Below, piece by piece: positions 1-9,800 of a DNA stretch of 24,414 nt (positions within the stretch are counted from its first letter, which is position 1; every line of letters begins with the position of its first letter). The position numbers were made by a program, and so were the translations under genes. Source of the DNA: an uncultured bacterium (GTDB lineage: Bacteria; Bacteroidota; Bacteroidia; Bacteroidales; Bacteroidaceae); contig CAJMMQ010000026.1 of NCBI GenBank assembly GCA_905214625.1, positions 1 through 24,414 on the forward strand, given 5' to 3'. The notes under the pieces are model-generated. The model was not told the origin of the DNA and did not search any database. It worked only from the letters and a program-made list of their open reading frames with translations.

Positions 1-56
1 GAGATACTGTGTCTGAACAACATCTCCCCAAAATGGGCTTTTTAAGGGACGACTAA
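1..56 (+). CDS. possible 3' end of a plus-strand gene (partial)
   Basis: The frame beginning at base 3 is open from the window edge and ends at a TAA at 54-56, giving 17 residues that read DTVSEQHLPKMGFLRDD. The composition (mixed charge, Asp-Asp end) looks like a normal protein C-terminus. The next structure downstream is a bidirectional terminator at 158-195, which would suit a gene converging on the giant minus-strand gene. The piece is too short to identify or to prove coding. Another plus frame is also open to a stop at 43-45. Confidence 0.2.
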   Translation, partial: DTVSEQHLPKMGFLRDD

Positions 57-157
57 TTCTGCAAAAATATGAAAATCAGGACGCATATATAAAAGTTGCA
101 AATCATAATTGGCTTGCACCTAACTTCGTTTCAATTTTCCATTATATCTATATCAAT

Positions 158-195
158 AAAAAAGGAACGCGCAACAACGGCGCGTTCCTTTTTTT
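158..195. terminator. bidirectional intrinsic terminator
   Basis: A perfect 9-bp inverted repeat, GGAACGCGC (164-172) and GCGCGTTCC (180-188), encloses a 7-base loop. It is flanked by A6 on the left (158-163) and T7 on the right (189-195). It therefore works as a hairpin plus U-tract on either strand. It lies 19 bases past the stop of the giant minus-strand gene and would end the protease-giant protein transcript. It could also end a gene converging from the left. Confidence 0.85.
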
Positions 196-213
196 GTCAG
201 AGAGAGAGAGTAT

Positions 214-3200
214 TTATTTCTTTGTTACGTTAAGTTTGGCAACCTTGCTGCCAGCCTTAACCAGATATATACCTTCGGGTCGGCTGTTCATATCGATACA
301 TACAGCATCGGCAGAACGGGCTGTAGCCGTAGCCACTACATGTCCGGCAGAATCGTAGACAAACACAGGCATGCCAGCCTCAAGTCCGTAGACATAAATG
401 CTGCTGCCGTCGGCTGTGATACGTATGCCGTCGTTGCCGTCAACGGTCTCTATGCCGCTGGTGAACACGCGCACGATGTTAGAGCCAACCTCGCCATAAC
501 CTGAGTAAACAGCCTTAACCTGATACTCGTTGTATTCGGCTGTCTTTGCCGTATTGTCGAGATAAGATGTCTCGGCTATCGGAGAAGCAGTAAGCCTGCC
601 TCCGTTGCAGTAGACATTGTATCCCTCGAAGCCGAAGAGCGGCGACGTAGACTCGCTGACAGCCTGGGTGCGCAGTCTGACATCGGCAGACGGAGCCTTT
701 CGTGATGCGACGTTGAACGCGCCGAAGGCCGGAGCCTGCGCGGCCGAACTGAAGTCGGCATAAGGACGCAACACTATCGTTATGTTCCAGTTGCCGTCGA
801 TGTCGTTGTCGGTCAGTGTCTCCCATGTAGTTCCGTCAGAAGAGTAGAGGTCACCCTTGCCCGTAACGGCAGGTCCCTCGTCGTATCCGAGCGGTACAGA
901 TATCTCATTGTGCTCAACATAGAGTACCACTCTGAGCGTACGATCAGGATTAATCTGCAGCGGAGTATTCAGCTTGATGTTGTTGAAACTATACTGGCGC
1001 AGATTAGTGACATACTGCTGGCGCACGAGGTCGGTACCCTCATAAACGAGCAAGAACATCTGGTCGGGAACGTTATTTACATAAACCTCAACCTCTGAAA
1101 GCGACAGATGGCCGTAAGACTGCAAATCGTCTGATGTCCACTGTACGCCGGCGAAATATCCACCGCCGCTGGGCAGACCGGCAGCATCGTGTGCCGTACC
1201 GCTATGCCATCTCAGATTGATGCCGTCGCCTATAGCCGGAGCACTCCAGTAAAGCTGCACTCCATCAGAAGTCTTCTCGGCAGAAAGCATGCCCGGAGCC
1301 TGATAGTTGTTGCTGTAGTCGACAACTGCCGTAACAGGCTCTGACAGCTCGCTCAGACCGGAAGTAACGTAGATAGCGCTCACCTGATAGTTATATGTGC
1401 CAGGCAGCAGGTTATGATCAGTGTAGCTTACGGCTGTAACAGGCTCTTCGTTGAGTTTGACACCGTCGCGGTAAACATAGTATCCGTGGATGAGAGCATG
1501 GTCTTCTGTATCAACAGAAACTGCGTCAACATACTGAGATGTCTTGTCGGCATCGCTTCGCAGGGCCACGTATGCTACAGATGCAGGCAGCGTAAAGCTG
1601 AACTTCTGCCAGTTTTCAGTTGTCGTGACAGTTGACAGCTTCTGGAAGTCGGCCTCCGACGTAGAGCTGCCCGACGATGTATAGACTGAAATAGAGCCTA
1701 CGCCTTTGCTGTCGTTCTCATTGCGTGCCACAAACGAGAACAGATTCTCGGCATTATCAGCCTCGCCTACAGGAATTATCAGCAGCGAGCTGTTGCCGGC
1801 TGCAGCCTCAACAGACTTGTCGCCCTGATAAGCCGTTTCAGATGTCACCGTCCATGCATCATTGCTGTTTATCCAGCCTTCGCGTGCGAATACAGAACCA
1901 TCGGTCTGTCCTTCAGCGCTCTCATACACAGCGGCGTCGAGGGTTGCCGGGTCAACGAACGAGAGGTTAACGTTGTAGCCACACTCAGCCGGCACGGCCT
2001 TAATGTCAGAAGGAGGAACACAGTCGCCTGCGTCGACAATAGTAACAGTAGCTGCCTGAGACTTGTCAGACACAGAGCCGTCTATATAAACCGTCTGTAC
2101 AGCATAGCTATATGTACCGGGGTCGGTTTCCTCGGTTGTATATGAGCGATATTTCAACGGTTTGTCGTTCACCTTTACATCGTTGCGGTAAACGTTGTAG
2201 CCTTCAAGACCGAGTATTGTTCCCGGGTCAAGGAATATGAAGCGCGCGCTGGTTGGTCCCTGCAGTGCAAGTGCAAGAATGTTGAGTCCTTCCTTAGTAG
2301 TGATGAGCGACATGCCGCCTGCAGCCGTACCCGTCTCCGGACTGAGTTCGGGATAATCCTTAAGGTCGACAGAAGCCATCTTCTTGCCTGTGGTAAGGTC
2401 ATACATCGACACTACATACGGATTTTCATAACCCTGCTCGAAGGCATAAAGCACGCCGTTATAATAAGCCGTTCCGGCCGCACCAGGATAAGACGGTCCT
2501 GTGCCAAGCTTGCTTCCTCGCTTATCGATGTAGATGGATGTCTCCCAGTCGCCAACCTCAAAGCCTCCGCGGCCGTTGTCGAGGTCAGGTATGTAAGCCA
2601 AATGGCGTGCTACTTCCGAGATAGAGATAGTGTCTGTAGCCACGCGCTTGTCCATGTCTATCTTATAAATCCAATTGCCGTTTGTAGAGGCATAAAAGTC
2701 CTCACCGTCGTATGCAAGGTTGAGTATTCCGTTGTCGACACCGTCTATCGAGAATCCTTCAACAAACTCGCCGTCAAGTGTATACTTGTTTACAGCCCCC
2801 TTGACGCTGTGCATCGTGGTGTAGATATACTCGCCGTCTGAAGCCACGCCCATCTCACCTGAGATGTAGCCCTTAAACTGGTTGATATACTCAAGACAGC
2901 CGTCGTTAGTGTTAACCTTGGTTGTCGTAAGGTCTATCGGGAACGACATGCCACCTTCTACAGGCAAATCCCAGCGCAGACGCACCGTGCGGTTGAGTTC
3001 AACGTCAGCGTTGATATTGCCTGGAGCAACAGGAGTGCCAAGGTCTAGTATCTCTGCCGTCACACCTGAGGTGAAGCCAGACACGCCGCCGTCGGCATAA
3101 ACAGAGCGTACTTTGTAGACATGTTTGCCAGGCTCTGTCACCTCATCATGATAAGTAAGCTCACTTATAGGAGCCGTGGTTATCTGAGCGTCGTCGCGGA

Positions 3201-6200
3201 ACACCTCATAGCCTACAGGTGCGTCTTCTGCATCGTCAGCCGGTGCAAAGTGAGCGGCAATGTTGACGTTACCCGTACCACAACCCATACGTGAGCATGT
3301 TGACCACTCTGAGCCGTCGGTTGATATAAGATTACTCTTTCCCTCTACGGCCGTTCCGGCATCCATACCTATAGGCATCATGCCCGCATCGTGTGCCACG
3401 ATGAACGCAACAATATAGTCGTGTCCGCGCTCAACGGTCAGAGGCTCGCTGAGAGTAACGGTGTTGAACTGTCCGTACTTGATGTCAGAAGACTTTACAG
3501 TCTGTGTGCGTACGGCCTCACCGTCCTTGTATATCTTAAGAGAAAGGGCCTGACAAAGTTCCTTAACATAAACGTCAACCTTGTCGAGCTTCATGCCGCG
3601 ATGCTCAATGAGGTCGTCGCCAGTCCACTTGGCTCCAATCCAGAAGATGCCGCCGTCGGCAAGTCCGACGCCCGTGCTGCATGTGCCGTCATCGTAACGC
3701 AGAGTGGCCTCATCCTGACGTGTAAGTCCGGGCTGGGTCCAAGCCAGCGACACATTCTTGTTTTCGGACACACTGGCGCTGAGTCCTGTCGGTGCGAAGT
3801 AAGGAGCTCCCACGGTCATCTTGTAGACAACAGAGTCAGAATGGTTGGTCTCTACATCATTATAGATAGCCGTAACAGTGTATTTATATTCGCCACGTAT
3901 AACGTTTTTGTCAACATAAGCAGTTTCTGCCAATGGTTTCTCGTTAAGGCGCACGCCATCGCGATATACATTGTATCCCGAAGGAGTAGCCTCTGCCTCG
4001 CCGCTCTTCCATGCCAGATTGACGTCAATGCCGTTCTCGCTTGATGCCGTAAGCTCTACTGGGCGCGGTGTGGCGCAAGGGCCGACAGCCGTATAGCTGA
4101 CATCTATCTTTCCAGCATTAACGTCTGGCAGAGTGAATATATTGAGATCAGCAGAATAATCCTTGCCCACAACACCCTTTATGGCATTATAAGTAATCTT
4201 AACTTCCTGCTTTTCGCCGGCCTTCAGCACTCCAGCCTTTGGCGAATAAGAGAGCCAGTCGCCTGCATCACACAGCTTGTACACATAAATTCGGGCCGGA
4301 GACTGCTCCATTATGCCCACCAACGACAATGTTCCGTCAAACAGACTGGTTGTTGTCTCTATTCCGGCACCATATATCATCGGCGTGTACTGATAATCAG
4401 GCGTGTCAGAAACCTCGTGCTTAACATCAGTAAGCCTGCGTGTATTGAGGTTATACTGGCGCAGCACGATGCGGTCAACGCCCTGATAAGACATCTCCTC
4501 ATGTGAGAGCCACAGATAAGGACCGCCGGGAGTTGTATTGTCGTAAGCAGAACCGTACACGTCAAGACTCTCTTCGTCAGAAATGTTGCGCATAGCTGAA
4601 GTTATCTTGCCTTCACGATTAATGCGGCATATAGTGTTAGAACCGCCTGCCCAGAACTCATCGCTCCTTGGGTCGTAGGCAATGTGGGTGATGTTTATCT
4701 TAGGATCGTCAACAATGGTTATAGTCTTGACAAGCCGTTTGTTGCGCAGGTCGAGCTGATAGATGGCATTAGTGTCATCGCTTCCGTAGAAATAAGTTCC
4801 GTCGAACGCCATATCGTCCACCTTATAGTACATGCCCTCAACATCGAACTCTTCGATGAATCTTCCGTTGCGGTCGTACTTATAGAACTTGCCAATGTTA
4901 TACCATGAAGATGTGTAGAAGTATTCTCCGTCGAAAACGATGGCCGACTGCAAATCGCCCGATGCGCCGAAGCTCTGCTGCAGCTGGAAGCGGCCAGATA
5001 TGTCGCCAGAACCTATCTCATGGTCAGCCAGCATGCGCCACATAACCTCACCGTCGCCTGTATTTTCAAGAGTCACGGTCTTCTCCACTTTATCCTCAAC
5101 ATTAAGGTCTTCATGCAGCTCAGTCTCACTGACAGAAAGAGCCGGAGTAGTTACATTTACGACCTCGTCGTTAGCTGAAGAGTTCTCAACGATCCATTTA
5201 CCCTTATATAGGTTATGGCCTTCCTCGTCAATGACAATGGTATATGTGTCAGCCTCAATCTTCTCAAAGCTAATCTTGCCGTCAGCACCAGCCTTAGCAT
5301 TATATCTGCCTCCGCCGTCACCTTCGAGCGAGACGCTGCACCCGGCAAATGGAGTTCCGCCTGCGAGAACTGTCAGGCTGGCTGAAGTCCATTCAGGATT
5401 CCATACCTTTATGTCGTCAACATACCAATAGTCGATATAGTAAGCCTCCTCACCATGGGCACGGAAACGTACCTGGAAAAGATTTCCCGTAAGATACGGG
5501 CTGAGATCTATCAGCTCCTGGCGCCATGAATATGTACCCTCGTCGCTCAGATAATACTTGCAGCGTGTCCAGTTCTTGCCGTCGCACGACACTTCTACAG
5601 AGAGTGTGTCGCCCGTGGTGCTGTTATAGTTGAGCATACGAAGGTCGAAACGCAACCATGTGTTCTTGACATCTGTTGTATTGAGCTGTCTCGATATGAG
5701 CGACTGTGAATAGTTCTTCAAAGAAGAATACTGATATGCAGCACAAGGATCAACAAGACCATAGGTATAATAATCTACACTCCACTTACTTGGATTACCG
5801 GCATCGTCAGCAGGTGTCGACCACTTGTCGGCATCAAGCACCCACGAACTGAAGTCGTCTTCGAAAGGAAGAAGCCTTATGTCGGGCACTTCCACATTGA
5901 CTGGCTCTGACATTCCTGTCTCGGTGCCATCTTCATAAACAGCCGTAACGGTATAAGTGTAGTTGCCGTAGTCGGGCACCTCGTCAGAATATACCAGACT
6001 AACAATAGGTTCAGCATTTACCTTGACAGAATTTCTGTACAAGTTGAATCCAACGAGCGGATTGCTTGCAGCAGCTTTAAGCGGGCGCACGTTGTTAGTG
6101 CCGACAAAAATGTCGTCGATAAATAACATGAAAGCCTCATTCGACACACAGTTTATCGTAACATATTTTGCGTCCTTAGGTATCTTATAGCTCATCAGTG

Positions 6201-6897
6201 TCCATGTGGTAGGCACCTCTACATAGTCGCCATCTGAAACCCATATAAAGTCAGAAGCACGCTTGCCAGTGGTTGAATATCCCACACGGATGCGTTCAAG
6301 GCCATAAGTGTCATTATAGCTCTTTGCCCTGAAGCTTATCTGGAAGTCTCTGTCAAAGTTCAGCTCAGGCGATATAATAAAGTCGTTGCTCTGACCCTGA
6401 ACGGCAAAGTCAACCAGCATCTTCGTGCCAGAATATGGCTTTGCATCGGGATAGTCGGCAACAGACGGAGTTGTCTTTGCCACATTCATAACGATGAATG
6501 CCATCTTGTTGCCCTGATTAGGAAACGATGTTGCAGCCCATGTATATGTCTGTTCATTGTCCATGTCAAGATACTCCCACCCTACACTGCCGGGAGAGTT
6601 GATGACAAAGTCAGGATGGCCTTCAAAGTCATCATAATATCCGTCGGTAGGCTCCGGACTGTTCCACTGCAAAGTAACAGTCTTGTCGTCTACTCCAACC
6701 ATGTGCAGTCCGTCAGGAACGCCGTCGGCCGTTCCCTGCAACGACATCCGCGTAGGGGCAGCCCAATGCTGTGCTGCCGGAGGCGGAGCTATATGCTTTG
6801 GCTTTACTCTTAAGCTGTCGGCAGCTGAGACGCTCAGAGCTGCAGCTGAAGCCAATACTGAAAGAAAATATCCAATATATTTCATCTCAAAACACAT
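214..6897 (-). CDS. giant secreted multidomain protein with FN3-like, jelly-roll and propeller domains and a T9SS-type C-terminus
   Basis: This 2227-residue protein is probably secreted and surface-bound; its ligand or substrate is unknown. A signal peptide lies at about residues 5-26, ending near VSAAD. Visible domains are as follows. A jelly-roll (choice-of-anchor or cleaved-adhesin type) spans about 84-270, and a second spans about 342-500. A carboxypeptidase-regulatory-like fold covers 504-570. A beta-propeller-like region covers 636-870, flanked by Ig-like Hydin/BACON-type pieces (586-625 and 878-940). Six fibronectin-III-like domains have second halves starting GYxVYR at about 283, 974, 1229, 1565, 1805 and 2092. 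A second propeller-like region covers 1340-1556. A sorting-type domain covers about 2155-2227 (VFVYDSAGHVV, then GIYLVKAG). The ATG lies one base after the protease stop, which argues for coupled translation; an alternative start is the ATG at 6885 (MKYIGYF). No catalytic motif was recognised, so an adhesin or glycan-binding role is only a guess. Confidence 0.9.
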   Translation of the reverse strand: MCFEMKYIGYFLSVLASAAALSVSAADSLRVKPKHIAPPPAAQHWAAPTRMSLQGTADGVPDGLHMVGVDDKTVTLQWNSPEPTDGYYDDFEGHPDFVINSPGSVGWEYLDMDNEQTYTWAATSFPNQGNKMAFIVMNVAKTTPSVADYPDAKPYSGTKMLVDFAVQGQSNDFIISPELNFDRDFQISFRAKSYNDTYGLERIRVGYSTTGKRASDFIWVSDGDYVEVPTTWTLMSYKIPKDAKYVTINCVSNEAFMLFIDDIFVGTNNVRPLKAAASNPLVGFNLYRNSVKVNAEPIVSLVYSDEVPDYGNYTYTVTAVYEDGTETGMSEPVNVEVPDIRLLPFEDDFSSWVLDADKWSTPADDAGNPSKWSVDYYTYGLVDPCAAYQYSSLKNYSQSLISRQLNTTDVKNTWLRFDLRMLNYNSTTGDTLSVEVSCDGKNWTRCKYYLSDEGTYSWRQELIDLSPYLTGNLFQVRFRAHGEEAYYIDYWYVDDIKVWNPEWTSASLTVLAGGTPFAGCSVSLEGDGGGRYNAKAGADGKISFEKIEADTYTIVIDEEGHNLYKGKWIVENSSANDEVVNVTTPALSVSETELHEDLNVEDKVEKTVTLENTGDGEVMWRMLADHEIGSGDISGRFQLQQSFGASGDLQSAIVFDGEYFYTSSWYNIGKFYKYDRNGRFIEEFDVEGMYYKVDDMAFDGTYFYGSDDTNAIYQLDLRNKRLVKTITIVDDPKINITHIAYDPRSDEFWAGGSNTICRINREGKITSAMRNISDEESLDVYGSAYDNTTPGGPYLWLSHEEMSYQGVDRIVLRQYNLNTRRLTDVKHEVSDTPDYQYTPMIYGAGIETTTSLFDGTLSLVGIMEQSPARIYVYKLCDAGDWLSYSPKAGVLKAGEKQEVKITYNAIKGVVGKDYSADLNIFTLPDVNAGKIDVSYTAVGPCATPRPVELTASSENGIDVNLAWKSGEAEATPSGYNVYRDGVRLNEKPLAETAYVDKNVIRGEYKYTVTAIYNDVETNHSDSVVYKMTVGAPYFAPTGLSASVSENKNVSLAWTQPGLTRQDEATLRYDDGTCSTGVGLADGGIFWIGAKWTGDDLIEHRGMKLDKVDVYVKELCQALSLKIYKDGEAVRTQTVKSSDIKYGQFNTVTLSEPLTVERGHDYIVAFIVAHDAGMMPIGMDAGTAVEGKSNLISTDGSEWSTCSRMGCGTGNVNIAAHFAPADDAEDAPVGYEVFRDDAQITTAPISELTYHDEVTEPGKHVYKVRSVYADGGVSGFTSGVTAEILDLGTPVAPGNINADVELNRTVRLRWDLPVEGGMSFPIDLTTTKVNTNDGCLEYINQFKGYISGEMGVASDGEYIYTTMHSVKGAVNKYTLDGEFVEGFSIDGVDNGILNLAYDGEDFYASTNGNWIYKIDMDKRVATDTISISEVARHLAYIPDLDNGRGGFEVGDWETSIYIDKRGSKLGTGPSYPGAAGTAYYNGVLYAFEQGYENPYVVSMYDLTTGKKMASVDLKDYPELSPETGTAAGGMSLITTKEGLNILALALQGPTSARFIFLDPGTILGLEGYNVYRNDVKVNDKPLKYRSYTTEETDPGTYSYAVQTVYIDGSVSDKSQAATVTIVDAGDCVPPSDIKAVPAECGYNVNLSFVDPATLDAAVYESAEGQTDGSVFAREGWINSNDAWTVTSETAYQGDKSVEAAAGNSSLLIIPVGEADNAENLFSFVARNENDSKGVGSISVYTSSGSSTSEADFQKLSTVTTTENWQKFSFTLPASVAYVALRSDADKTSQYVDAVSVDTEDHALIHGYYVYRDGVKLNEEPVTAVSYTDHNLLPGTYNYQVSAIYVTSGLSELSEPVTAVVDYSNNYQAPGMLSAEKTSDGVQLYWSAPAIGDGINLRWHSGTAHDAAGLPSGGGYFAGVQWTSDDLQSYGHLSLSEVEVYVNNVPDQMFLLVYEGTDLVRQQYVTNLRQYSFNNIKLNTPLQINPDRTLRVVLYVEHNEISVPLGYDEGPAVTGKGDLYSSDGTTWETLTDNDIDGNWNITIVLRPYADFSSAAQAPAFGAFNVASRKAPSADVRLRTQAVSESTSPLFGFEGYNVYCNGGRLTASPIAETSYLDNTAKTAEYNEYQVKAVYSGYGEVGSNIVRVFTSGIETVDGNDGIRITADGSSIYVYGLEAGMPVFVYDSAGHVVATATARSADAVCIDMNSRPEGIYLVKAGSKVAKLNVTKK
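217..435 (-). other. C-terminal T9SS type A-like sorting domain of the giant protein
   Basis: Residues about 2155-2227 form a short beta-rich domain with the pattern hydrophobic-VYDSAGHVV, a middle strand, GIYLVKAG, then KVAKLNVTKK at the end. This matches the known layout of T9SS type A C-terminal domains (VYDxxGxxV ... GxYxVK). Such domains direct cargo through the outer membrane and are usually cleaved. The assignment is by pattern, not by a profile search. Confidence 0.75.
754..1224 (-). repeat. inserted domain, copy B (paralogue of 3247-3711)
   Basis: Residues about 1892-2048 of the giant protein. They share a clear line of motifs with residues 1063-1217: LRW/LRY start, GG-aromatic, QWTSDDL against KWTGDDL, VEVYV against VDVYV, PLGYDEGPAV against PIGMDAGTAV, and DLYSSDGTTW against NLISTDGSEW. 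It is a diverged intragenic duplication of a domain of about 155 residues, and both copies sit inside an FN3-like domain. Confidence 0.8.
2230..2880 (-). repeat. beta-propeller-like segment 2 in the giant protein
   Basis: Residues about 1340-1556. Short repeated units alternate between a variant of ASDGEYIYTT, AYDGEDFYAST or AYYNGVLYAF and a turn such as KYTLDGEFVEGF, YKIDMDKRV or YDLTTGKKM. This is the blade pattern of NHL/YVTN-like propellers. It resembles segment 1 (4288-4992), where IVFDGEYFYTSSW, MAFDGTYFYGSDD and YKYDRNGRFIEEF occur. Confidence 0.65.
3247..3711 (-). repeat. inserted domain, copy A (paralogue of 754-1224)
   Basis: Residues about 1063-1217 of the giant protein, a beta-rich jelly-roll-like domain placed between the two halves of the third FN3-like domain. 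It is paralogous to the segment at 754-1224, as shown by KWTGDDL, VDVYV, LKIYKDGEAVR, PIGMDAGTAV and STDGSEW motifs in the same order. Confidence 0.8.
4288..4992 (-). repeat. beta-propeller-like segment 1 in the giant protein
   Basis: Residues about 636-870. Blade-like repeats (IVFDGEYFYTSSW, MAFDGTYFYGSDD, AYDPRSDEFWAGG) each precede a strand such as FYKYDRNGRF, IYQLDLRNKRL or ICRINREGKI. It is flanked by the two halves of what looks like one Ig-like Hydin/BACON-type domain (TVTLENTGDGEVMWRM before, DWLSYSPKAGVLKAGEKQ after). Confidence 0.65.
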
Positions 6898-6898
6898 T

Positions 6899-9800
6899 TT
6901 ATTTAACCATCAATTTGAATGTTTTTTCGTGTTCATTTCCAGACACCTTAACAATTGTCACGCCTTTATAGCCCTGCAGCGCAAACTTGCATGCATCGCC
7001 GTCGGCCACACCCGAATAAAGAATCTGTCCCGAAGGTGAAGCACAAGTTATCTTGTCACCGGCATGCAGACCGCCAAGAATAATCATGCCTCTGTCGGCC
7101 GTTGCATAAAGATCACCGCCTACAGGAACGAACACACCTGTTGCATCATATTTGAAGTAAGCTGGCTCGGAAGAGTCATAAAATAGAGAACCGTCACCTG
7201 CAGTTACCGTAATGGCATAAGTCTTGCCTGTGAGAAATTCACCGGCAGAAGTCTCGCCGATAGTCATCGTCGTACCGTCATCAGGTGTCGCTCCTGAAGC
7301 AAGCATATCCCATACATAGCCATCGTTATAAGACATTGTGAGATAGTTGATTGTAGCTGTACGGCCGCCGTAATTGAGCGAGAAGCGCATCTTGCGGTAC
7401 TTCTTGTCTTTTACATAATTCTCCAACAACACCTCAGAGCCTTCAGTGTCAAGCGAGCTTACCTCCTTAGCCGGACCTACAGTTTCCCACGTCTGTCCAT
7501 CTACAGTTCCTTCTATCTTAACTACACTCGTGCCATAAGGACCGCCTGACTTAAGGATAAATTTACAGTCGGTTATTCCTTCGGGATAGTCACGTGTCTC
7601 TACAACTCCATTACCATAGAATGAAAGTGTACCGGCTCTTACTTCGACATCGCCCGTAATATCAGCAAAATCGCTCAACGGAACAAACACAGTATTGTTG
7701 AACACTTCGTCTGTTACTTCAGCAAAATCAAGATAATATTTTGATGCGTTTTTAACCGGAGTCCAATCAACCTGCAGTGTACTGTTGTCCTTAAGTCCAA
7801 AATTGGTAATCTGAGGCTTTCCGAGCTTCTCTGTAAGATAGAATTGCCACAGCCACAGGTTTGTCTGAAGTTTCTTCGATTTGCATACAAAAGCGATATA
7901 CACATCCTTGCCTGCATAATCCTTAAGGTCAACCTCTTCAGGAACGGCTTCACCAAAGCTGTCAGCAAAAGAGAAACGCTTGAGCAGATGGAAATCACTG
8001 ATATCTCTTGACTCGGTCGATACGTATACATCCAAGTCTTCAACAGTGGTTGACTCCATCACACCTCGTATAAAATACAAAGCGCCATTCTCCGGAACCT
8101 TCATGCGGCACGAAATAAGCCAGTCGTCAGCATCGTTCCAGTAGTCAAACTGATATACTACGCCTTCTGTCGTCTCATCATAAATCCATGTAGTTCCGTC
8201 GCCGTTGTTGTCTACTATATTCCAGCAGTCAAGTTCACCGTTTGTCCATGAAGTAAAATCTCCAATATAAGGAGCCTCCATCACCTTACACTCCGTGGTG
8301 ACAGGAACAGAAGCACCATATACGACAGAATTGTCTGCCATAACCATATATGCACGCACGTTGTAAAGACTGCCCGGCTCAAGTCCTGTTATCTCCGCGC
8401 TGACCTTATCAGCCACAGCGTCAACCTCCACGTGTGTTCCTTCTATTGTAGGTTCGTCTTTCAAAGCCCAGCAGAAACCCATCGACTTAACGTCTTGAAG
8501 TTTCTTGACAATTGTAGCCTCTGCCTTCAGTGAGGTGTCACGAATAGACTTAGGCACCTCTGTGCGTATCACAGATATAGGTGTAACTCCACCGTTAACT
8601 TGGAATGTAACCAGTCCGTCGGACTCGTTTATGTTGGTGACAGATACGTTTACGGGGTCGCCGTTCCAGTTAATGGCCGCAGGCGATGATGTGGGAGAGA
8701 ACTCCGTATTGCCCGAACGGCCCGGATAAGTGTCTCCGGCACGCGAGTTTGTATCATCTATGCCATCGGCGGCAACAATATACATACATCTGTGCTTGGC
8801 ATTATTGTTAGGTCCGTTTATCGACCAGTATTTCTCCACCATCTCGTCGGTATAGTCATAATGGTAGATAAGCAGGCCATGGGCCGGGATATACTTGTCC
8901 CATCCTGTCTGCTGGCGATTCTCAAGCACAAACCACTCAAAGCCAGTACCGGGAGTTCTGTCGGGCTGGCAATCGATATATCTTGCCTCATTGTCCGCAA
9001 CAGTCTTCAGCGTAACGTCCTCAGCGTCTTTCAGTTCAACAGGCGAACACCATCCCATCTGCATGCGTTCAAAGGCCATGAGGCATGGAGGTGTGCGGCT
9101 GTCGTTGTTATAACTTCCTGATGCATAAAGGCTGTAAGCACCGGGATCTATGCCGTAGCCGTCGGTATAGTCGTCTGTATCGTACATATCCTTAAGTCCG
9201 AGCACATGTCCAAACTCATGAGTAAATGTTCCTATACCATCCATCTTTACTCCGCTTGTTCCGACAAGCTCGGCAGAGCAGCTGTAATTGTTACATGTTA
9301 TGCCGTCTATCTGGAATGCCTGGTCGCCAAGTGTCCATGAGTGAGGCCACATATCGTCTGCATTTCCTGTACTTGCCTCGCTGTATCCGGCATAGATAAC
9401 GTTGACATTGTCCATATATCCGTCGCCGTCGTTATCAAACTGCGAGAAGTCCATGTCAGGATTGTCGGCCTTGGCCATTGTCAGTGCCTCGACAACCATA
9501 TCGCGCGGATTTACGTCACCGTCGGCAGATTCGTCATTGGCAGCATAATAAGTCTGCTCATGAGCAAGAGTGTAAGGACCGACGACAACAAAATTAGGGA
9601 TAAACTGCCCCATGGAGTTGTCTCTATAATAGTCTTTCACGCTTCCGGTACCTCCGTCAACAGAGTAGCCCGGCTCGTTAAGCCATTTTGTAAAATCCTC
9701 ATTCTTGAAATTCATCGCCTTGTCTTTGAAATTGACAAGGATAACCAGATACTCACTTTCCTTAGTTTCAGCATTACTCTTAACCATACGAGGTGCAGAA

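Noticed and set aside
1..43. Short hairpin CCCA-AAA-TGGG followed by five T residues as a plus-strand terminator
   Set aside because: The stem has only 4 bp and probably overlaps the end of a coding frame; the strong bidirectional terminator at 158-195 is the better candidate.
3391..4044. Plus-strand open frame of 217 codons inside the giant gene
   Set aside because: It is wholly antisense to a clearly coding frame with recognisable domains; its product has no coherent motif, and its length is explained by codon bias of the real gene.
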